From positions 12,044,001 to 12,108,000 of the forward strand of contig NZ_CP114040.1 of the NCBI RefSeq assembly GCF_026965555.1: a stretch of DNA of 64,000 nt. The letters are read 5' to 3'. The notes beneath the pieces are model-generated. The model worked only from the letters and a program-made list of their open reading frames with translations. It had not been told where the DNA came from and made no database searches. Made by a program: the position numbers and the translations under genes. Below are positions 16,551 through 27,112 of this stretch, in pieces (position 1 is the stretch's first letter; every line of letters starts with the position of its first letter). The stretch comes from Nannocystis punicea. Its GTDB lineage: Bacteria > Myxococcota_A > Polyangia > Nannocystales > Nannocystaceae.

Positions 16551-17206
16551 AGCCTCGAACCTTCGCCGAATCCGAGCCGAGCCCCGAGGCGCGGCGGCTG
16601 GCCCGCAAGTCGCGGCGCCAGGACAACCGCCGCCAGCAGATCCTCCGCGCCGCCCGCGAGGTACTGCTGGCCAGCGGCCCCGAGGCGTTCACGATGGAGC
16701 AGGTGGCGCGGGCCGCGGACGCCAGCAAGGCCGCGCTCTACTACTACTTCCAGGCCAAGGAGGAGGTCGTCGCCGCCCTGGCGATCGAGGCCCTGCGGCG
16801 CGAGGTCGAGGCCGTCAGCGCGGCCGTGATCGCCGCCGAGCGCGGCATCGACGGCCTGGCCGCGCTGATCCGCGGCCGCGTCGAACACTACCTCGCCGAC
16901 CCCGACGCCTTCCGGATCCTCTACACCTGGGCGCCGACCCTCGGCGCAACCCAGCGCCTGGTCCTCGCCGAGATCTTGCCGCTCACGGCAGTCGTGAGCC
17001 AGTCCCTCGAGGCCAAGCTCCAGCGCGACCGCAAGGCCGGCCTGCTCCACCCCGACGCCAACCCGGCCCGCCTGGCGCAGGTCGCCTGGCTGACGAGCCA
17101 CGGCCTGCTCAGCTACGCGATGAACCAACCCCACCCCGAGCGCGGCGCCTGGCGCCCGCTGTGCGACGAAGCCTGCGCCGCCCTGCTCCGCGGCGCCAGC
17201 CGCTGA
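16544..17206 (+). CDS. TetR-family transcriptional regulator
   Basis: A 220-residue regulator. The N-terminal DNA-binding domain (about 25-75) has the typical TetR order: RRQQILRAAREVLLASGPEAFT, then the helix-turn-helix MEQVARAADASKAALYYYFQ and the KEEVVAALA helix that ends the domain. The C-terminal part is helical and ligand-binding, with no recognisable subfamily. TetR proteins usually repress neighbouring genes until a small molecule binds. The upstream DUF4336 gene, 25 bases away on the same strand, is the likeliest target together with itself. A palindrome covers its start codon. An N-terminal extension of about 25 residues (Glu/Ser-rich, then basic) precedes the usual domain. Confidence 0.9.
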   Translation: MGQPRTFAESEPSPEARRLARKSRRQDNRRQQILRAAREVLLASGPEAFTMEQVARAADASKAALYYYFQAKEEVVAALAIEALRREVEAVSAAVIAAERGIDGLAALIRGRVEHYLADPDAFRILYTWAPTLGATQRLVLAEILPLTAVVSQSLEAKLQRDRKAGLLHPDANPARLAQVAWLTSHGLLSYAMNQPHPERGAWRPLCDEACAALLRGASR

Positions 17207-17608
17207 AGCTGCCGGCGAAGCCAGTCACGACTTGGACGCTCGAATCGCAGCGGCCCCCGCCTCGAGTGCACCGATTCGCTACTCTGCCCATTCGCAGGGT
17301 CCGAGCGCCGCGCCAGGGCTCGAATTGCGGCGAGCGTCCGCAGCACTCTCAGGTTGACGGCGAACCGGCGCCGCCTGAAGGTCGCCTTCTCCGCGGCGTC
17401 AGCCGCTGCACATGCCTCCTCGAAGAATCCGAGCACCGCGCCAGGGCTCGGAATCACTGCACAGGCGCTTCACACCTGCGACGAGAGCGGCGCCGGCCGC
17501 TGCACATCCCTCATCGGCGAATCCGGGCACCGCGGACCATCGCATCACGGCGAGCGCGCATGTCTTGCAATTCCCGCGCGTCCCAGTCGGCACGCGTCCC
17601 GCGCACAG
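17207..17608. other. spacer with degenerate repeated phrases
   Basis: A 402-base gap between convergent tetR and birA. No credible gene is present. Phrases recur in altered form: CCGAGCGCCGCGCCAGGGCT near 17299 and CCGAGCACCGCGCCAGGGCT near 17428; CTCCGCGGCGCCAGCCGCTG near 17186 and CTCCGCGGCGTCAGCCGCTG near 17392. The spacing is irregular. This fits the worn repeat character of several other spacers here. Confidence 0.45.
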
Positions 17609-18385
17609 TCACGGCGCCAGCCACACGTCGCCGGACTCGACCCTGCGCGGCGGCCCCTCTTCTTCTCTCACCAGCAGCGCCCCGTCGTCGGCCAGGCCGA
17701 GCGCGGTCGCCTGCACTTTCGCACCTGTTCCATTCGCCATGTCCACAAGGACAGTTCTCCCGACCAGCGCGCAGTGCGGCTCGTAGCGGCCGCGGATCGC
17801 CGCGAAGCCGCCGGCGAAGAACGCCTCGAGCGCCCGCTCCAGGGCCGGCAAGATCCGCGCGAGCACCTCGTCGCGGCTCGGCGCCGCCGTCTCGAGCTCG
17901 CGGCGCAGGCTCGTCGCCGAGTCCGCCAGCGGGCCCGGGAACAGCGACCGGCCGACGTTGACGCCGAAGCCCACGACCACCTCCGGCGACGACCCGACCC
18001 ACCGCGCCTCGCAGAGGATCCCCCCCAATTTGCGGCCGCCCACCAGCACGTCGTTGGGCCACTTCAGCTGCGCCGCCGGCAACCAGCTCGCCAGCCCCTC
18101 GCGCAGCCCCACTCCGACGGCCAGGCCGAGCGCCCCGATCGGCTTGCCCGCGTGGGGCCGCAGGATCGCGCTGACGTACAGGTCCTCGCCCGACTCCGAC
18201 GCCCACGCCCGCCCGAGGCGCCCGCGGCCCGTCGTCTGCGCGTCGGCGGTGACCAGCGCCCCGTGCGGCGCCCCGGCCCGGGCCCACGCCAGTGCGCGGT
18301 CATTGGTCGAGCCGAGCTCGGCCCAGTGCTCGCGCGGGCGCCCGAGCCAACGTGTCTCGAAGGACAGGTTTTCAAAGGTGCTCAC
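17609..18385 (-). CDS. birA: biotin--[acetyl-CoA-carboxylase] ligase
   Basis: This enzyme activates biotin with ATP and transfers it to the carboxyl carrier protein. The 258 residues cover the catalytic domain only, with no N-terminal helix-turn-helix, so it is a class I ligase that does not act as a repressor. Signatures seen: STNDRALAWARAGAPHG, the biotinyl-AMP loop TTGRGRLGRAWAS, KWPNDVLVGGRKLGGIL, VVVGFGVNVG, and a small C-terminal SH3-like domain. The start is GTG 18385. Codons at 17740-17753 contain an exact TGTCC-ACAA-GGACA hairpin in the C-terminal domain (RTVLVDMANG). It lies downstream of nadC on the same strand, a pairing common in bacteria, across a 93-base gap rich in hairpin half-sites. 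Confidence 0.92.
   Translation of the reverse strand: MSTFENLSFETRWLGRPREHWAELGSTNDRALAWARAGAPHGALVTADAQTTGRGRLGRAWASESGEDLYVSAILRPHAGKPIGALGLAVGVGLREGLASWLPAAQLKWPNDVLVGGRKLGGILCEARWVGSSPEVVVGFGVNVGRSLFPGPLADSATSLRRELETAAPSRDEVLARILPALERALEAFFAGGFAAIRGRYEPHCALVGRTVLVDMANGTGAKVQATALGLADDGALLVREEEGPPRRVESGDVWLAP
17740..17753. repeat. dispersed hairpin TGTCC-ACAA-GGACA (in birA)
   Basis: An exact member of the dispersed hairpin family, placed in codons for the C-terminal beta domain of BirA. Confidence 0.6.
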
Positions 18386-18412
18386 GCGCGCCTCCCGTCA
18401 CCCATGTGCACA

Positions 18413-18426
18413 TGTCTCGCGGGACA
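18413..18426. repeat. hairpin variant TGTCT-CGCG-GGACA (birA-nadC spacer)
   Basis: A family member with one C-to-T change that still pairs as T-G. The 93-base spacer it lies in also holds ACATGTC and CATGTCC half-sites near 18449-18470, giving several alternative stems between nadC and birA. Confidence 0.5.
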
Positions 18427-18478
18427 TACGGCGTACAACGCCTCCAGGACATGTCTCTTCCGCCATGTCCCACCGCGC

Positions 18479-19342
18479 TCACGCCCACGTCCCGTCGGCG
18501 CGCTCGAACAGCAGCGAGATGTCGGCGGCCGGCACGCTGTGGGTCAGGCGGCCGACGCTGATCACGTCGATCCCGAGCTGCGCCACCGCGGCGATCCGCT
18601 CGAGCCCCACCCCGCCGGAGACCTCCAGAATCGCCTTGCCGGCGGTGATCGCCACCGCCTCGCGGACGGCCGCGTCGTCCATGTTGTCGAGCATGATGAT
18701 GTCCGCGCCGGCGGCCAGCGCCTCGCGCAGCTCGTCGTGGCTGGTGACCTCGCACTCGATCTTCATCGTGTGCGGCGCCAGCCTGCGGGCGCGCTCGATC
18801 GCCGGCGTGATCCCGCCGGCCGCGCGCACGTGGTTCTCCTTGATCAGCACCGCCGCCCCGAGGTCGTTGCGGTGGTTGTGGCCGCCGCCGCAGCGGACCG
18901 CGTAGCGGTCGAGCGCGCGCAGGCCGGGCATCGTCTTGCGGGTGTCGGTGATCCGGCAGCGCTCGCCGGCCGCGTCGACGTAGGCGCGGGTCAGCGTGGC
19001 GACGCCGGACATCCGCTGCAGAAGGTTGAGGGCCGTGCGTTCGCCGGCCAGCAGCGCCTGGGCCGGCCCCTCGATGCACGCGATCTCGGTCCCCACGGCC
19101 ACGCGCGCGCCGTCGCGCACGTAGGCGGCGAAGCCGACCCCCGGCTCGACCCGGCGGAACACCGCCTCGGCCACCGGCAGGCCCGCCACCACCAGGTTGG
19201 CCTTGGCCACCATGTGCGCGCGGGCGCGCACCTCGGGGCTCACCGTCGCGCGGCCGGTCACGTCGCCGCTGGCCAGGTCCTCGGCCAGGGCCGTATCGAT
19301 AATCTCCGCGACGGGACCGATCTCGCTCCAGGGGTCACGCAT
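18479..19342 (-). CDS. nadC: nicotinate-nucleotide pyrophosphorylase (carboxylating)
   Basis: This enzyme converts quinolinate and PRPP to nicotinate mononucleotide in de novo NAD synthesis. The 287-residue protein has the expected landmarks: ALAEDLASGDVTGRATV at the N terminus, ERTALNLLQRMSGVATLT, the substrate-binding run TRKTMPGLRALDRYAV with the adjacent RCGGGHNHRNDLG, IKENH, and the C-terminal ADIIMLDNMD and EVSGGVGLERI. ATG 19342 is used; the frame is open for 41 more codons upstream, but that part is Arg-rich, low-complexity and unlike the family. It probably shares a transcript with birA. Confidence 0.94.
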   Translation of the reverse strand: MRDPWSEIGPVAEIIDTALAEDLASGDVTGRATVSPEVRARAHMVAKANLVVAGLPVAEAVFRRVEPGVGFAAYVRDGARVAVGTEIACIEGPAQALLAGERTALNLLQRMSGVATLTRAYVDAAGERCRITDTRKTMPGLRALDRYAVRCGGGHNHRNDLGAAVLIKENHVRAAGGITPAIERARRLAPHTMKIECEVTSHDELREALAAGADIIMLDNMDDAAVREAVAITAGKAILEVSGGVGLERIAAVAQLGIDVISVGRLTHSVPAADISLLFERADGTWA

Positions 19343-19474
19343 GGCCGCGAGGGTGCCACACGCCCACGCGCCCCGCCACCGCGTGCCTCGCCACGCGGGC
19401 TCGCGGGCGCCTGCGACGACGCGCGGGTCGCTCGCTCGCCGACCGCGGCTCTTGCTCTTCGGCAACCGCCGCGC

Positions 19475-20158
19475 TCAGGCGGCTTGCCAGCGCTCGATCG
19501 GCCAGCCGAGGGCGCGGGCGCGTCGGAGCAGGCGTGGGTCGGGGCTCACCACTTGCGGCCTGCCGACGCGCTCGAGCATCGGCAGGTCGGAGAAGCTGTC
19601 CGTATAAAAGTAACTTCGGGACAGGTCGATGTCGTGCTCCGCCGCGAACTTCTCGGCCAGCACGACCTTGCCGGGGCCGGCGCAGGCGGGGGCCAGGTGC
19701 TTGCCGGTGAGGATCCCGCCCTGCTCCTCGAGGCGGGTGCAGAGCACGTGTTCGACGCCGAGGCGCTCGGCCAGCGGCTCGACGGAGAAGCGGGTGCCGG
19801 ACGACAGCAGGGCGACCACGTGGCCGTCGCGGCGGTGGCGGGCCACGCGGGCCTGTCCTTCGGGGCAGATCCAGCGCACGATCTCCGCCTCGAACCACGC
19901 CCGCGTCTCGGCCTCGACCTCGGCCACCGCCACCCCGGCGTAGTCGCGGACGGCCTTGGCGGTGACTGCCTCGAGGTCGAGCAGCGCGAGGCGGTAGCGG
20001 ACCACCCACGTCAGCGAGCGCAGCGCCTTGGCCGCCGACATCTTGCCGGAGCGTCGCTGGTGGCGCACCCAGAGCACCGCGGAGTTGACGGCGAGCAGGG
20101 TGTGATCGACGTCGAAGAAGGCCCCCACGGTCGTCGGTTCGGGGCGGGTCGTCGTCAC
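19475..20158 (-). CDS. HAD-superfamily phosphatase (SerB-like, subfamily IB)
   Basis: A 227-residue HAD hydrolase. Motif I is GAFFDVDHTLL (nucleophile Asp16 and acid Asp18), motif II is ALLSSGTR, and motif III/IV are KVVLAEK and YTDSFSDLPML. The helical cap lies between motifs I and II, as in phosphoserine phosphatase-like subfamily IB. The substrate is not evident. The GTG start at 20158 overlaps the stop of the CPBP gene as GTGA, so translation is probably coupled. Codons at 19854-19867 (TGTCC-TTCG-GGGCA) form a hairpin variant with one T-G pair. What the membrane partner means for its role is unclear. Confidence 0.87.
   Translation of the reverse strand: MTTTRPEPTTVGAFFDVDHTLLAVNSAVLWVRHQRRSGKMSAAKALRSLTWVVRYRLALLDLEAVTAKAVRDYAGVAVAEVEAETRAWFEAEIVRWICPEGQARVARHRRDGHVVALLSSGTRFSVEPLAERLGVEHVLCTRLEEQGGILTGKHLAPACAGPGKVVLAEKFAAEHDIDLSRSYFYTDSFSDLPMLERVGRPQVVSPDPRLLRRARALGWPIERWQAA
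19854..19867. repeat. hairpin variant TGTCC-TTCG-GGGCA (in HAD gene)
   Basis: A family member with an A-to-G change in the right arm that is tolerated by T-G pairing. It sits in codons of the cap region. Confidence 0.45.
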
Positions 20159-20973
20159 GCGCGGAAGGTACTCGCCAGCAGCAGCTCCATCAACAGGTTG
20201 GCGCTCATGTGGAACAGGGCGGGGGCCCACAGGTTGCCGCTGCGGCGCCAGAGCCAGGCGAACACCAGCGCCGGGAAGAAGGTCGCAAGGCGCGCCGCCT
20301 GGGCCATGCCGACCAGGTGACCGACGGCGAAGAGGAGGCTCGACAGCACCGCGGCCAGGCCGATCTGGGCGCCGAAGATCCGGCGGCGCGGCGGGAAGCG
20401 CTCCTCGAGCGCGCTCATGAGGTAGCCGCGGTGGAACACCTCTTCGGCCAGGGCCACCGCGAACAGGCCCTCGACCACCTGGAACACGAAGCCGAGGCCG
20501 CCGTAGGCCGTCCAGGTCGCCGGCAGGCGCAGTGATTCGGGCCAGAAACCGCCGCTGTGGCCGCGGCACAGCCGCTCCAGGTAGAGCTCGAGTCCGCCGG
20601 CCCACGGCGTCAGCTGCTCGAGCCACAGCGCCGGCGTCAGCACGCGCAGGTCGCCGGCGCAGACCTCGTCGTAGAACCACCAGAAGCCGAGCACGAACGG
20701 CGGGAACACCAGCAGGCAGGCGCCGGCGGCCCAGCGGAGGCCGCGCCAGCTCCACGGCGGGATCGGGCCTTCGGGGCCGACCTGGTAGCGGGCCTGGACC
20801 TCCGGCTCGTCGCGCAGCAGCCAGCCGGGCAGGAAGTAGAACGCGGCCACCAGGGCCGCCCCGCGGATCCACGACAACCCGGGGACGAGGCCCATCAGGC
20901 CGTATGCGGCGTACAGGCCGCAGGTCGCGAGCACCGCGGTGCGGGCGCGCCGGCTGGCCTCGGGGGACGTCAC
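20155..20973 (-). CDS. CPBP-family intramembrane metalloprotease
   Basis: A 272-residue membrane protein with about six to seven hydrophobic segments. The family signature is present: AEEVFHRGYL (the Glu-Glu-x3-Arg motif, with His in place), a later HLVGMA, and a C-terminal ALFHMSANLL. CPBP (Abi/Rce1-like) proteases cleave within or near the membrane and often act on prenylated or export-related substrates. The start is GTG 20973. The gene overlaps the downstream HAD gene by four bases, and the two form a small operon. Confidence 0.87.
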   Translation of the reverse strand: MTSPEASRRARTAVLATCGLYAAYGLMGLVPGLSWIRGAALVAAFYFLPGWLLRDEPEVQARYQVGPEGPIPPWSWRGLRWAAGACLLVFPPFVLGFWWFYDEVCAGDLRVLTPALWLEQLTPWAGGLELYLERLCRGHSGGFWPESLRLPATWTAYGGLGFVFQVVEGLFAVALAEEVFHRGYLMSALEERFPPRRRIFGAQIGLAAVLSSLLFAVGHLVGMAQAARLATFFPALVFAWLWRRSGNLWAPALFHMSANLLMELLLASTFRA

Positions 20974-20998
20974 GGCGCGCGAGCTTACCTTACCGGCC

Positions 20999-21412
20999 TC
21001 AACGCAGGCTGGTCGCCAGCTTCGTCAGGCGGCGGCGCAGCGTCTCGAGGTTCTCCACCAGCATGTCCACATGGTCGAGCACGCGGACATCGCTGGCCAG
21101 CGCGTGGACATCCTCACGCTTGAGGCGGGGGCTCTCGAGCATCCGCAAGATCTCGACCAGATAGGCCTCGACGTGGCCGAGCGCCATCCCCGTCTCGCGG
21201 AGGTCGTCGTCGATGAAGAGCACCAGGTTCTCGACGCCACGCACGCCGCGGAGGGCGTCGCTCTCCGGGTAGTCGCGCGAGGCGCGGTCCATCATGCGGT
21301 CGCGGGCCCGGGTGCGGTTGCCGCTGCGGCGGCGTTCCCGGCCGTCGAGCTCGCGAGCCTCAGCAATTTCTGGACCATCCAGGGGCAGGGGGGGAGCCAG
21401 CGACTCGGCCAT
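20999..21412 (-). CDS. small hypothetical protein
   Basis: I do not recognise this 137-residue protein. It begins with a Pro/Leu-rich and then Arg-rich stretch (MAESLAPPLPLDGPE, RERRRSGNRTRARDR). From residue 55 on it is mostly predicted helix with heptad-like hydrophobics (ENLVLFIDDDLRETGMALGH, YLVEILRMLE, DMLVENLETLRRRLTKLATS), so a coiled coil or helical bundle is likely. ATG 21412 is chosen; a start 30 codons upstream adds a non-conserved Cys/His segment. It lies 25 bases upstream of the CPBP gene on the same strand and could be in its operon. Three ACATG/GGACAT half-sites fall in its last third. Confidence 0.6.
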   Translation of the reverse strand: MAESLAPPLPLDGPEIAEARELDGRERRRSGNRTRARDRMMDRASRDYPESDALRGVRGVENLVLFIDDDLRETGMALGHVEAYLVEILRMLESPRLKREDVHALASDVRVLDHVDMLVENLETLRRRLTKLATSLR

Positions 21413-21741
21413 GGCGGTGGCATGGCAGCCTTCGCGGCAGGCGGCAAGTTTTCGGCTAAATCCTCGTGCATGGTCCTCCACGGCCGATCCGACGCCAGGC
21501 ACGCCGGCGTATCGGCGCAGATGTTCACGTCTTCGCCGGTCTGCCGGGCCCTGCGTGAAGATCCTAACGAGCGCGCGCAGGGCCTGGCCGGGGGAGTTGT
21601 CCTAATCTGTGCCGCTCGAAGCGGCCGGTAGGGCGCAGCGGGCGGTCAAAGCCTCTGCGCCCGAAGTTCACGGGCCCGGGTGGCCTTCACAGCAGAATCA
21701 GCGGAAGCGGAAACCAGGCGCGCTCGGCCAGAACCTCTGTG

Positions 21742-23625
21742 ATGATCCCCGATGAGAAACTGCAGGAGCTGCGGGATCGGATCGACATCGTCGATTTGAT
21801 CGGCCGCTACGTCGGGCTCAAGCGGGCGGGCAAGAACTTCACCGCGTGCTGTCCCTTCCACCAGGAGCGGACGCCGAGCTTCTTCGTCAACCCCGAGCGG
21901 CGCAGCTTCAAGTGTTTCGGCTGCGGCGTGTGGGGCGACGGCCTCGAGTTCGTGATGAAGATGGACGGCCTCGGCTTCCTCGAGGCGGCGCGGCACCTGG
22001 CGGGGATGTTCGGCGTCACCTTGCCCGAGGGGCTGGTCGACCGGCAGTCGAGCGAGCAGCAGCGCGAGCGCGACCAGGCCCACGTCATCACCCAGGTCGC
22101 CGCCGACTTCTACCGCGAGATGCTCGAGAGCCGGCCCGAGGGCAAGCTCGGGCGCTTGTATCAGCAACAGCGCGCGATCAGCCCCGAGCTCGCCACCACC
22201 TTCATGCTGGGCTACGCGCCGGCGCCGGCCGAGTCGGGCAGCTGGGACCGCCTGATGCGCCACCTGCAATCGAAGGGCTGCGACCTCGCGCTGGCCGAGA
22301 AGCTGGGCCTGCTGGTGCGCAGCGACAAGGGCTCGGTCTACGACCGCTTCCGCGGGCGGCTGATGTTCCCGGTCCTGCAGTCGAACCGCAAGCCGATCGC
22401 CTTCTCCGGCCGGATCTTGCCGGAGTACGCCAAGGACGCCGACGGGCGCGAGGCGCCCAAGTACTTGAACAGCCCGGAGTCGCTGCTCTACAGCAAGAGC
22501 AAGACCTTGTTCGGGTTGCACGTCGCGGGCCAATCGATGACGCGGGCGCGGCGGGCGATCCTCGTCGAGGGCAACGTCGACGTCGTCAGCATGCACCAGC
22601 GCGGCTACCCCGAGACGGTGGCGCCGCTGGGCACGGCGCTCACGCCTCAACAGGCGGCCAAGATCAAGCAGTTCACCGACACCGTGGTGCTGTGTTTCGA
22701 CGGCGACAACGCCGGCCGCAAGGCGATCCGGGCGGCGATCCCGATCTTGCTCGAGGAGGGCCTCGACGCCCGGGTGGTCGCGCTCGACCCCGGCGCCGAC
22801 CCTGACAGCACCGACCCCAAGCGTTTGACGGCCCTGCTCGAAGAGCCAGGTTCGGCGCTGGAGTGGTTGGTCAAGCAATGGGTCGCCCAGGGCGCGCTCG
22901 ACTCGATCGATGCGCAGGAGCGCGCGATCGCCGCTCTGCAGCCGCTCCTCGCCAGGGTCAAGAGCGACGCCGCCCGCGAGCGCTATGCCGAGCGCGCAGC
23001 AAAGTTGCTCAGGCTGCCGGTGGGGCGCATATCGTCGCGCCAGAGTCCTCACGGACCGCCAGGCCCGCAAGGAAACCGTGCCGCGCCCAGCCCGCCGACC
23101 CGCAACGCCGCCTCGCCGCCCGCGCCTGCACGGCCCTTGCCCGAGCTTCCGCGCCATCAAGTTGCGCTGCTCGCCCTGCTGGTGGACAACCCACACCTGG
23201 CCGACAAGGCCGAGCAGGCGGGTGTGCAGCACTACGTGACAGATCGCAGACTCGCGCCCATCGCCGAAATGGTGGTGCGGCAGGCCCTCGTCGGCGAGAA
23301 CCCGACCGAGGGCGAGCTGCTCGAGCTCATCCCGCCCGAGACGCGCCGCCAGGTCCACGACGCGGTGTTCGTCGGCACCTTCCGCGACACCCAGGACGAC
23401 CCTGTGATGCTGCTGAAGGAGTGCCTCCTCGATTGCCGACGCGAGCAGCTCAAGGCCGAGTCGCGGCGGCTCGACGTCCAGCTGCGCGAGGCGAAGGAGC
23501 GGGGCGATCTCGACCGCGCGCGCGAGCTGTCGCTGAAGAAGATCGAGCACAACCGTCAGCTCGCCAACCTCGACGAGCACGCCCTGATTCCTTCGCCGCA
23601 ACCACCATCGGGCCTGCGGGCCTGA
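21742..23625 (+). CDS. dnaG: DNA primase
   Basis: This enzyme makes RNA primers at the replication fork. The 627 residues include the CHC2 zinc finger (Cys37, His40, Cys58, Cys61), the RNA polymerase core with YLNSPESLLYSKSKTLFGL, and the Toprim domain with the acidic VEGNVDV and FDGDNAG. A Pro/Ala-rich linker near residue 440-480 leads to a C-terminal helical domain that should bind the DnaB helicase. A GTG one codon upstream of ATG 21742 is an alternative start. rpoD follows 79 bases downstream, which is the classic macromolecular-synthesis operon order (rpsU is not seen upstream). Confidence 0.95.
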   Translation: MIPDEKLQELRDRIDIVDLIGRYVGLKRAGKNFTACCPFHQERTPSFFVNPERRSFKCFGCGVWGDGLEFVMKMDGLGFLEAARHLAGMFGVTLPEGLVDRQSSEQQRERDQAHVITQVAADFYREMLESRPEGKLGRLYQQQRAISPELATTFMLGYAPAPAESGSWDRLMRHLQSKGCDLALAEKLGLLVRSDKGSVYDRFRGRLMFPVLQSNRKPIAFSGRILPEYAKDADGREAPKYLNSPESLLYSKSKTLFGLHVAGQSMTRARRAILVEGNVDVVSMHQRGYPETVAPLGTALTPQQAAKIKQFTDTVVLCFDGDNAGRKAIRAAIPILLEEGLDARVVALDPGADPDSTDPKRLTALLEEPGSALEWLVKQWVAQGALDSIDAQERAIAALQPLLARVKSDAARERYAERAAKLLRLPVGRISSRQSPHGPPGPQGNRAAPSPPTRNAASPPAPARPLPELPRHQVALLALLVDNPHLADKAEQAGVQHYVTDRRLAPIAEMVVRQALVGENPTEGELLELIPPETRRQVHDAVFVGTFRDTQDDPVMLLKECLLDCRREQLKAESRRLDVQLREAKERGDLDRARELSLKKIEHNRQLANLDEHALIPSPQPPSGLRA

Positions 23626-23704
23626 TCGTCCGTAGTCCTCCGGGGCGCGGAGCTTCCTTCTCGCCTTTGTCGCATACGCAGTCACTCCGAGGCCAGAGCA
23701 ACCT

Positions 23705-25552
<1,848 letters not shown>

Positions 25553-25575
25553 CAGTCGCGCGCGTGCGCGAGACC

Positions 25576-25602
25576 GCGGCGGGCATCCTCGATGTCCGCC
25601 GC
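25576..25602. terminator. rpoD downstream hairpin
   Basis: GCGGCGGGCAT pairs with ATGTCCGCCGC around the loop CCTCG, an 11-bp stem with one G-T pair, 24 bases after the rpoD stop. A loose T-rich run follows. The position supports terminator function. Confidence 0.65.
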
Positions 25603-25967
25603 GTTCGCTTTCTCGACCATTGGCCTCAAGACCGCGAGCTCCGCATCACGGCGATCGTCGCACGCCGCGTCCGGGCCCCGGATGGATGGGCGGCGAATCT
25701 CGCGGGGCCGGTGTCCGGGGCGCCCTGTCCCTTCAGGCAGGTCCTCGGACTTCGTGCCGGCCGGCGTGCTTCACGACAGCAATTGCCTCGTCCTGCGGAA
25801 CTCAGGGCCAGGGCGCCTCGGCCCCCGTCCTCGTCAGGCTTCTTGGGAAGAAAAACAGTCGGCTCCGCCGAGATCCGGGTCCCGGACGCGCCTGAACGCC
25901 GGGGCTTCGCCCGCGACGGACTCTGCTGCCCAGATCGCGAAGCAATCGACAGTCGTCACAGTCGGCA

Positions 25968-25981
25968 TGTTTCTTGAGACA
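25968..25981. repeat. compensated hairpin variant TGTTT-CTTG-AGACA
   Basis: Relative to the TGTCC-N4-GGACA family, both arms have changed, yet all five positions still pair (four Watson-Crick, one T-G). This is the kind of change expected if the stem itself is conserved. Confidence 0.4.
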
Positions 25982-26187
25982 TATCATTGGAGCTGCATCG
26001 ACCCGGGCGGCATGACGACCGGCCTCCGAATCGACATGTCACACCAGGCATTCGCGCGTGCTCGCCTCCGAGATCAACCATCCTCCTGGCGAATCCCGGA
26101 TGCGTTGCGACCCCGGGGCTCGGCGCTCGTCGTGGTGCCAAGCTCGAGGCCGTGCGCGGCGCGCCGTGCGACGTCGATCCTCCGATA

Positions 26188-26224
26188 CGCCCGCCAGGAT
26201 GTCCTTCGGGACATGTGGCGGGCG
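26188..26224. repeat. extended dispersed hairpin in the rpoD-26466 spacer
   Basis: The core TGTCC-TTCG-GGACA (26200-26213) is extended to ATGTCC/GGACAT. After a 2x1 internal loop, nine more pairs follow (CGCCCGCCA with TGGCGGGCG). The result is one of the strongest hairpins in the window, in a non-coding stretch, and its UUCG-type loop would be very stable as RNA. Confidence 0.6.
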
Positions 26225-26465
26225 ACCCGTTACGAACCCGCCCCCGCACACCCTCCAGACTGCGCCCGCAAGGCCGTCGAGATCCCTCGCCCGGCGGCCC
26301 CTCTCGCCGGCGCCGCGCCGTGCCGGAGTTGCGACCTCGCAGCCGCGGCCCGCAGCGGAGCGTGGATGTCGCCCGGGGCGGCTCCGCGCGGAGTGTGGCC
26401 TGGCTCGGAGCGCGGTGAGCGCATGAGTGCGCGAGCGATCGAACCTGCGCTATGGTGGAGCTCGA

Positions 26466-27047
26466 GTGTCGCTCGTCCTCCTCGCCGTCATGATCGTCTA
26501 CGGGGCCGTGCGGTCGGCCTTTTGGGCGCGGGGGCAGTGGCGGTTCCATCGCATGCGCGGTGACTTGCCGCGGGTCGGGGCGAGGCGCGAGGCCCCGGCG
26601 CACCTCGGCGGTGCGCTCGAGCAGCTGCTCGGGCGCAGCCACTCGGGTCGCGTGCGGCTCGTGGCGAGCGCGCGACAGGTCGCCATGGTGCTCATCATCG
26701 ACCCGGACGTGGCCTTCGGATGCGTTCGGGACTTTCGATTCCGGCTCGCGCTGGCCGACGCCTGGTCGGCCGCGAACGCGTGGTTGCGGGCCTACGACGA
26801 CCTGCCGGAGCACGAGCAGCGGCGGCTCGAGGCGTACGGCTACACGGCGCAGCAGTTCGGCGAGCGGCGCGCGGTGCTCGGCGGTGCGGTGCGTCGCTGC
26901 GTCCGCGCGCCCGCGCTCGAGCCGTTCCCGGTGGCCGACGTCGTGGCCGTGCAGCGGCTCCTCCTGGCCCTGATCGACGACCTCGAGGGCTGCGAGCGCG
27001 CCCTGCTGGCGAGCGCCCCGGAGCACCCGTACCGAGCGGTCGGCTGA
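26466..27047 (+). CDS. small membrane-anchored hypothetical protein
   Basis: I do not recognise this 193-residue protein. It opens with a single hydrophobic anchor (SLVLLAVMIVYGAVRSAFWA), followed by a basic stretch and then a soluble, mixed alpha/beta part of about 160 residues. Features include GRSHSGRVRLVASARQVAMV, the helical LADAWSAANAWLRAYDDLP and EQRRLEAYGYTAQQF. No motif of a known enzyme is seen. GTG 26466 is chosen because GGTGGAG lies six bases upstream and the anchor begins there; the frame is open 13 codons further without a good site. It stands alone between the long rpoD spacer and terC. Confidence 0.65.
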   Translation: MSLVLLAVMIVYGAVRSAFWARGQWRFHRMRGDLPRVGARREAPAHLGGALEQLLGRSHSGRVRLVASARQVAMVLIIDPDVAFGCVRDFRFRLALADAWSAANAWLRAYDDLPEHEQRRLEAYGYTAQQFGERRAVLGGAVRRCVRAPALEPFPVADVVAVQRLLLALIDDLEGCERALLASAPEHPYRAVG

Positions 27048-27112
27048 CCTCGCCGCCCGCTGCCCGATCCGGCCGCCGGCCCGCGTCGACGAAACCGGGT
27101 TAGGCTACCGCC

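Larger units (their letters stand above)
25553..26465. other. long non-coding gap with hairpins downstream of rpoD
   Basis: This 913-base stretch holds no credible gene: the open frames are Arg/Pro-rich composition artefacts on both strands. It contains the likely rpoD terminator (25576-25602), a variant hairpin TGTTT-CTTG-AGACA at 25968-25981, and a long hairpin centred on 26200-26213. AT-rich islands (for example at 25852-25857 and 25965-25985) contrast with the surrounding GC. A small RNA or a decayed gene are possible. I see no tRNA-like fold. Confidence 0.5.

Noticed and set aside
17113..17457. 114-codon minus-strand frame in the tetR-birA spacer
   Set aside because: Overlaps the end of tetR, has no recognisable motif and ends in Arg/Ser noise; the spacer repeats explain the open frame.
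25553..26465. tRNA or riboswitch in the rpoD spacer
   Set aside because: No T-loop (GGTTCGAATCC-type) or acceptor stem and no known riboswitch core word could be found by eye.
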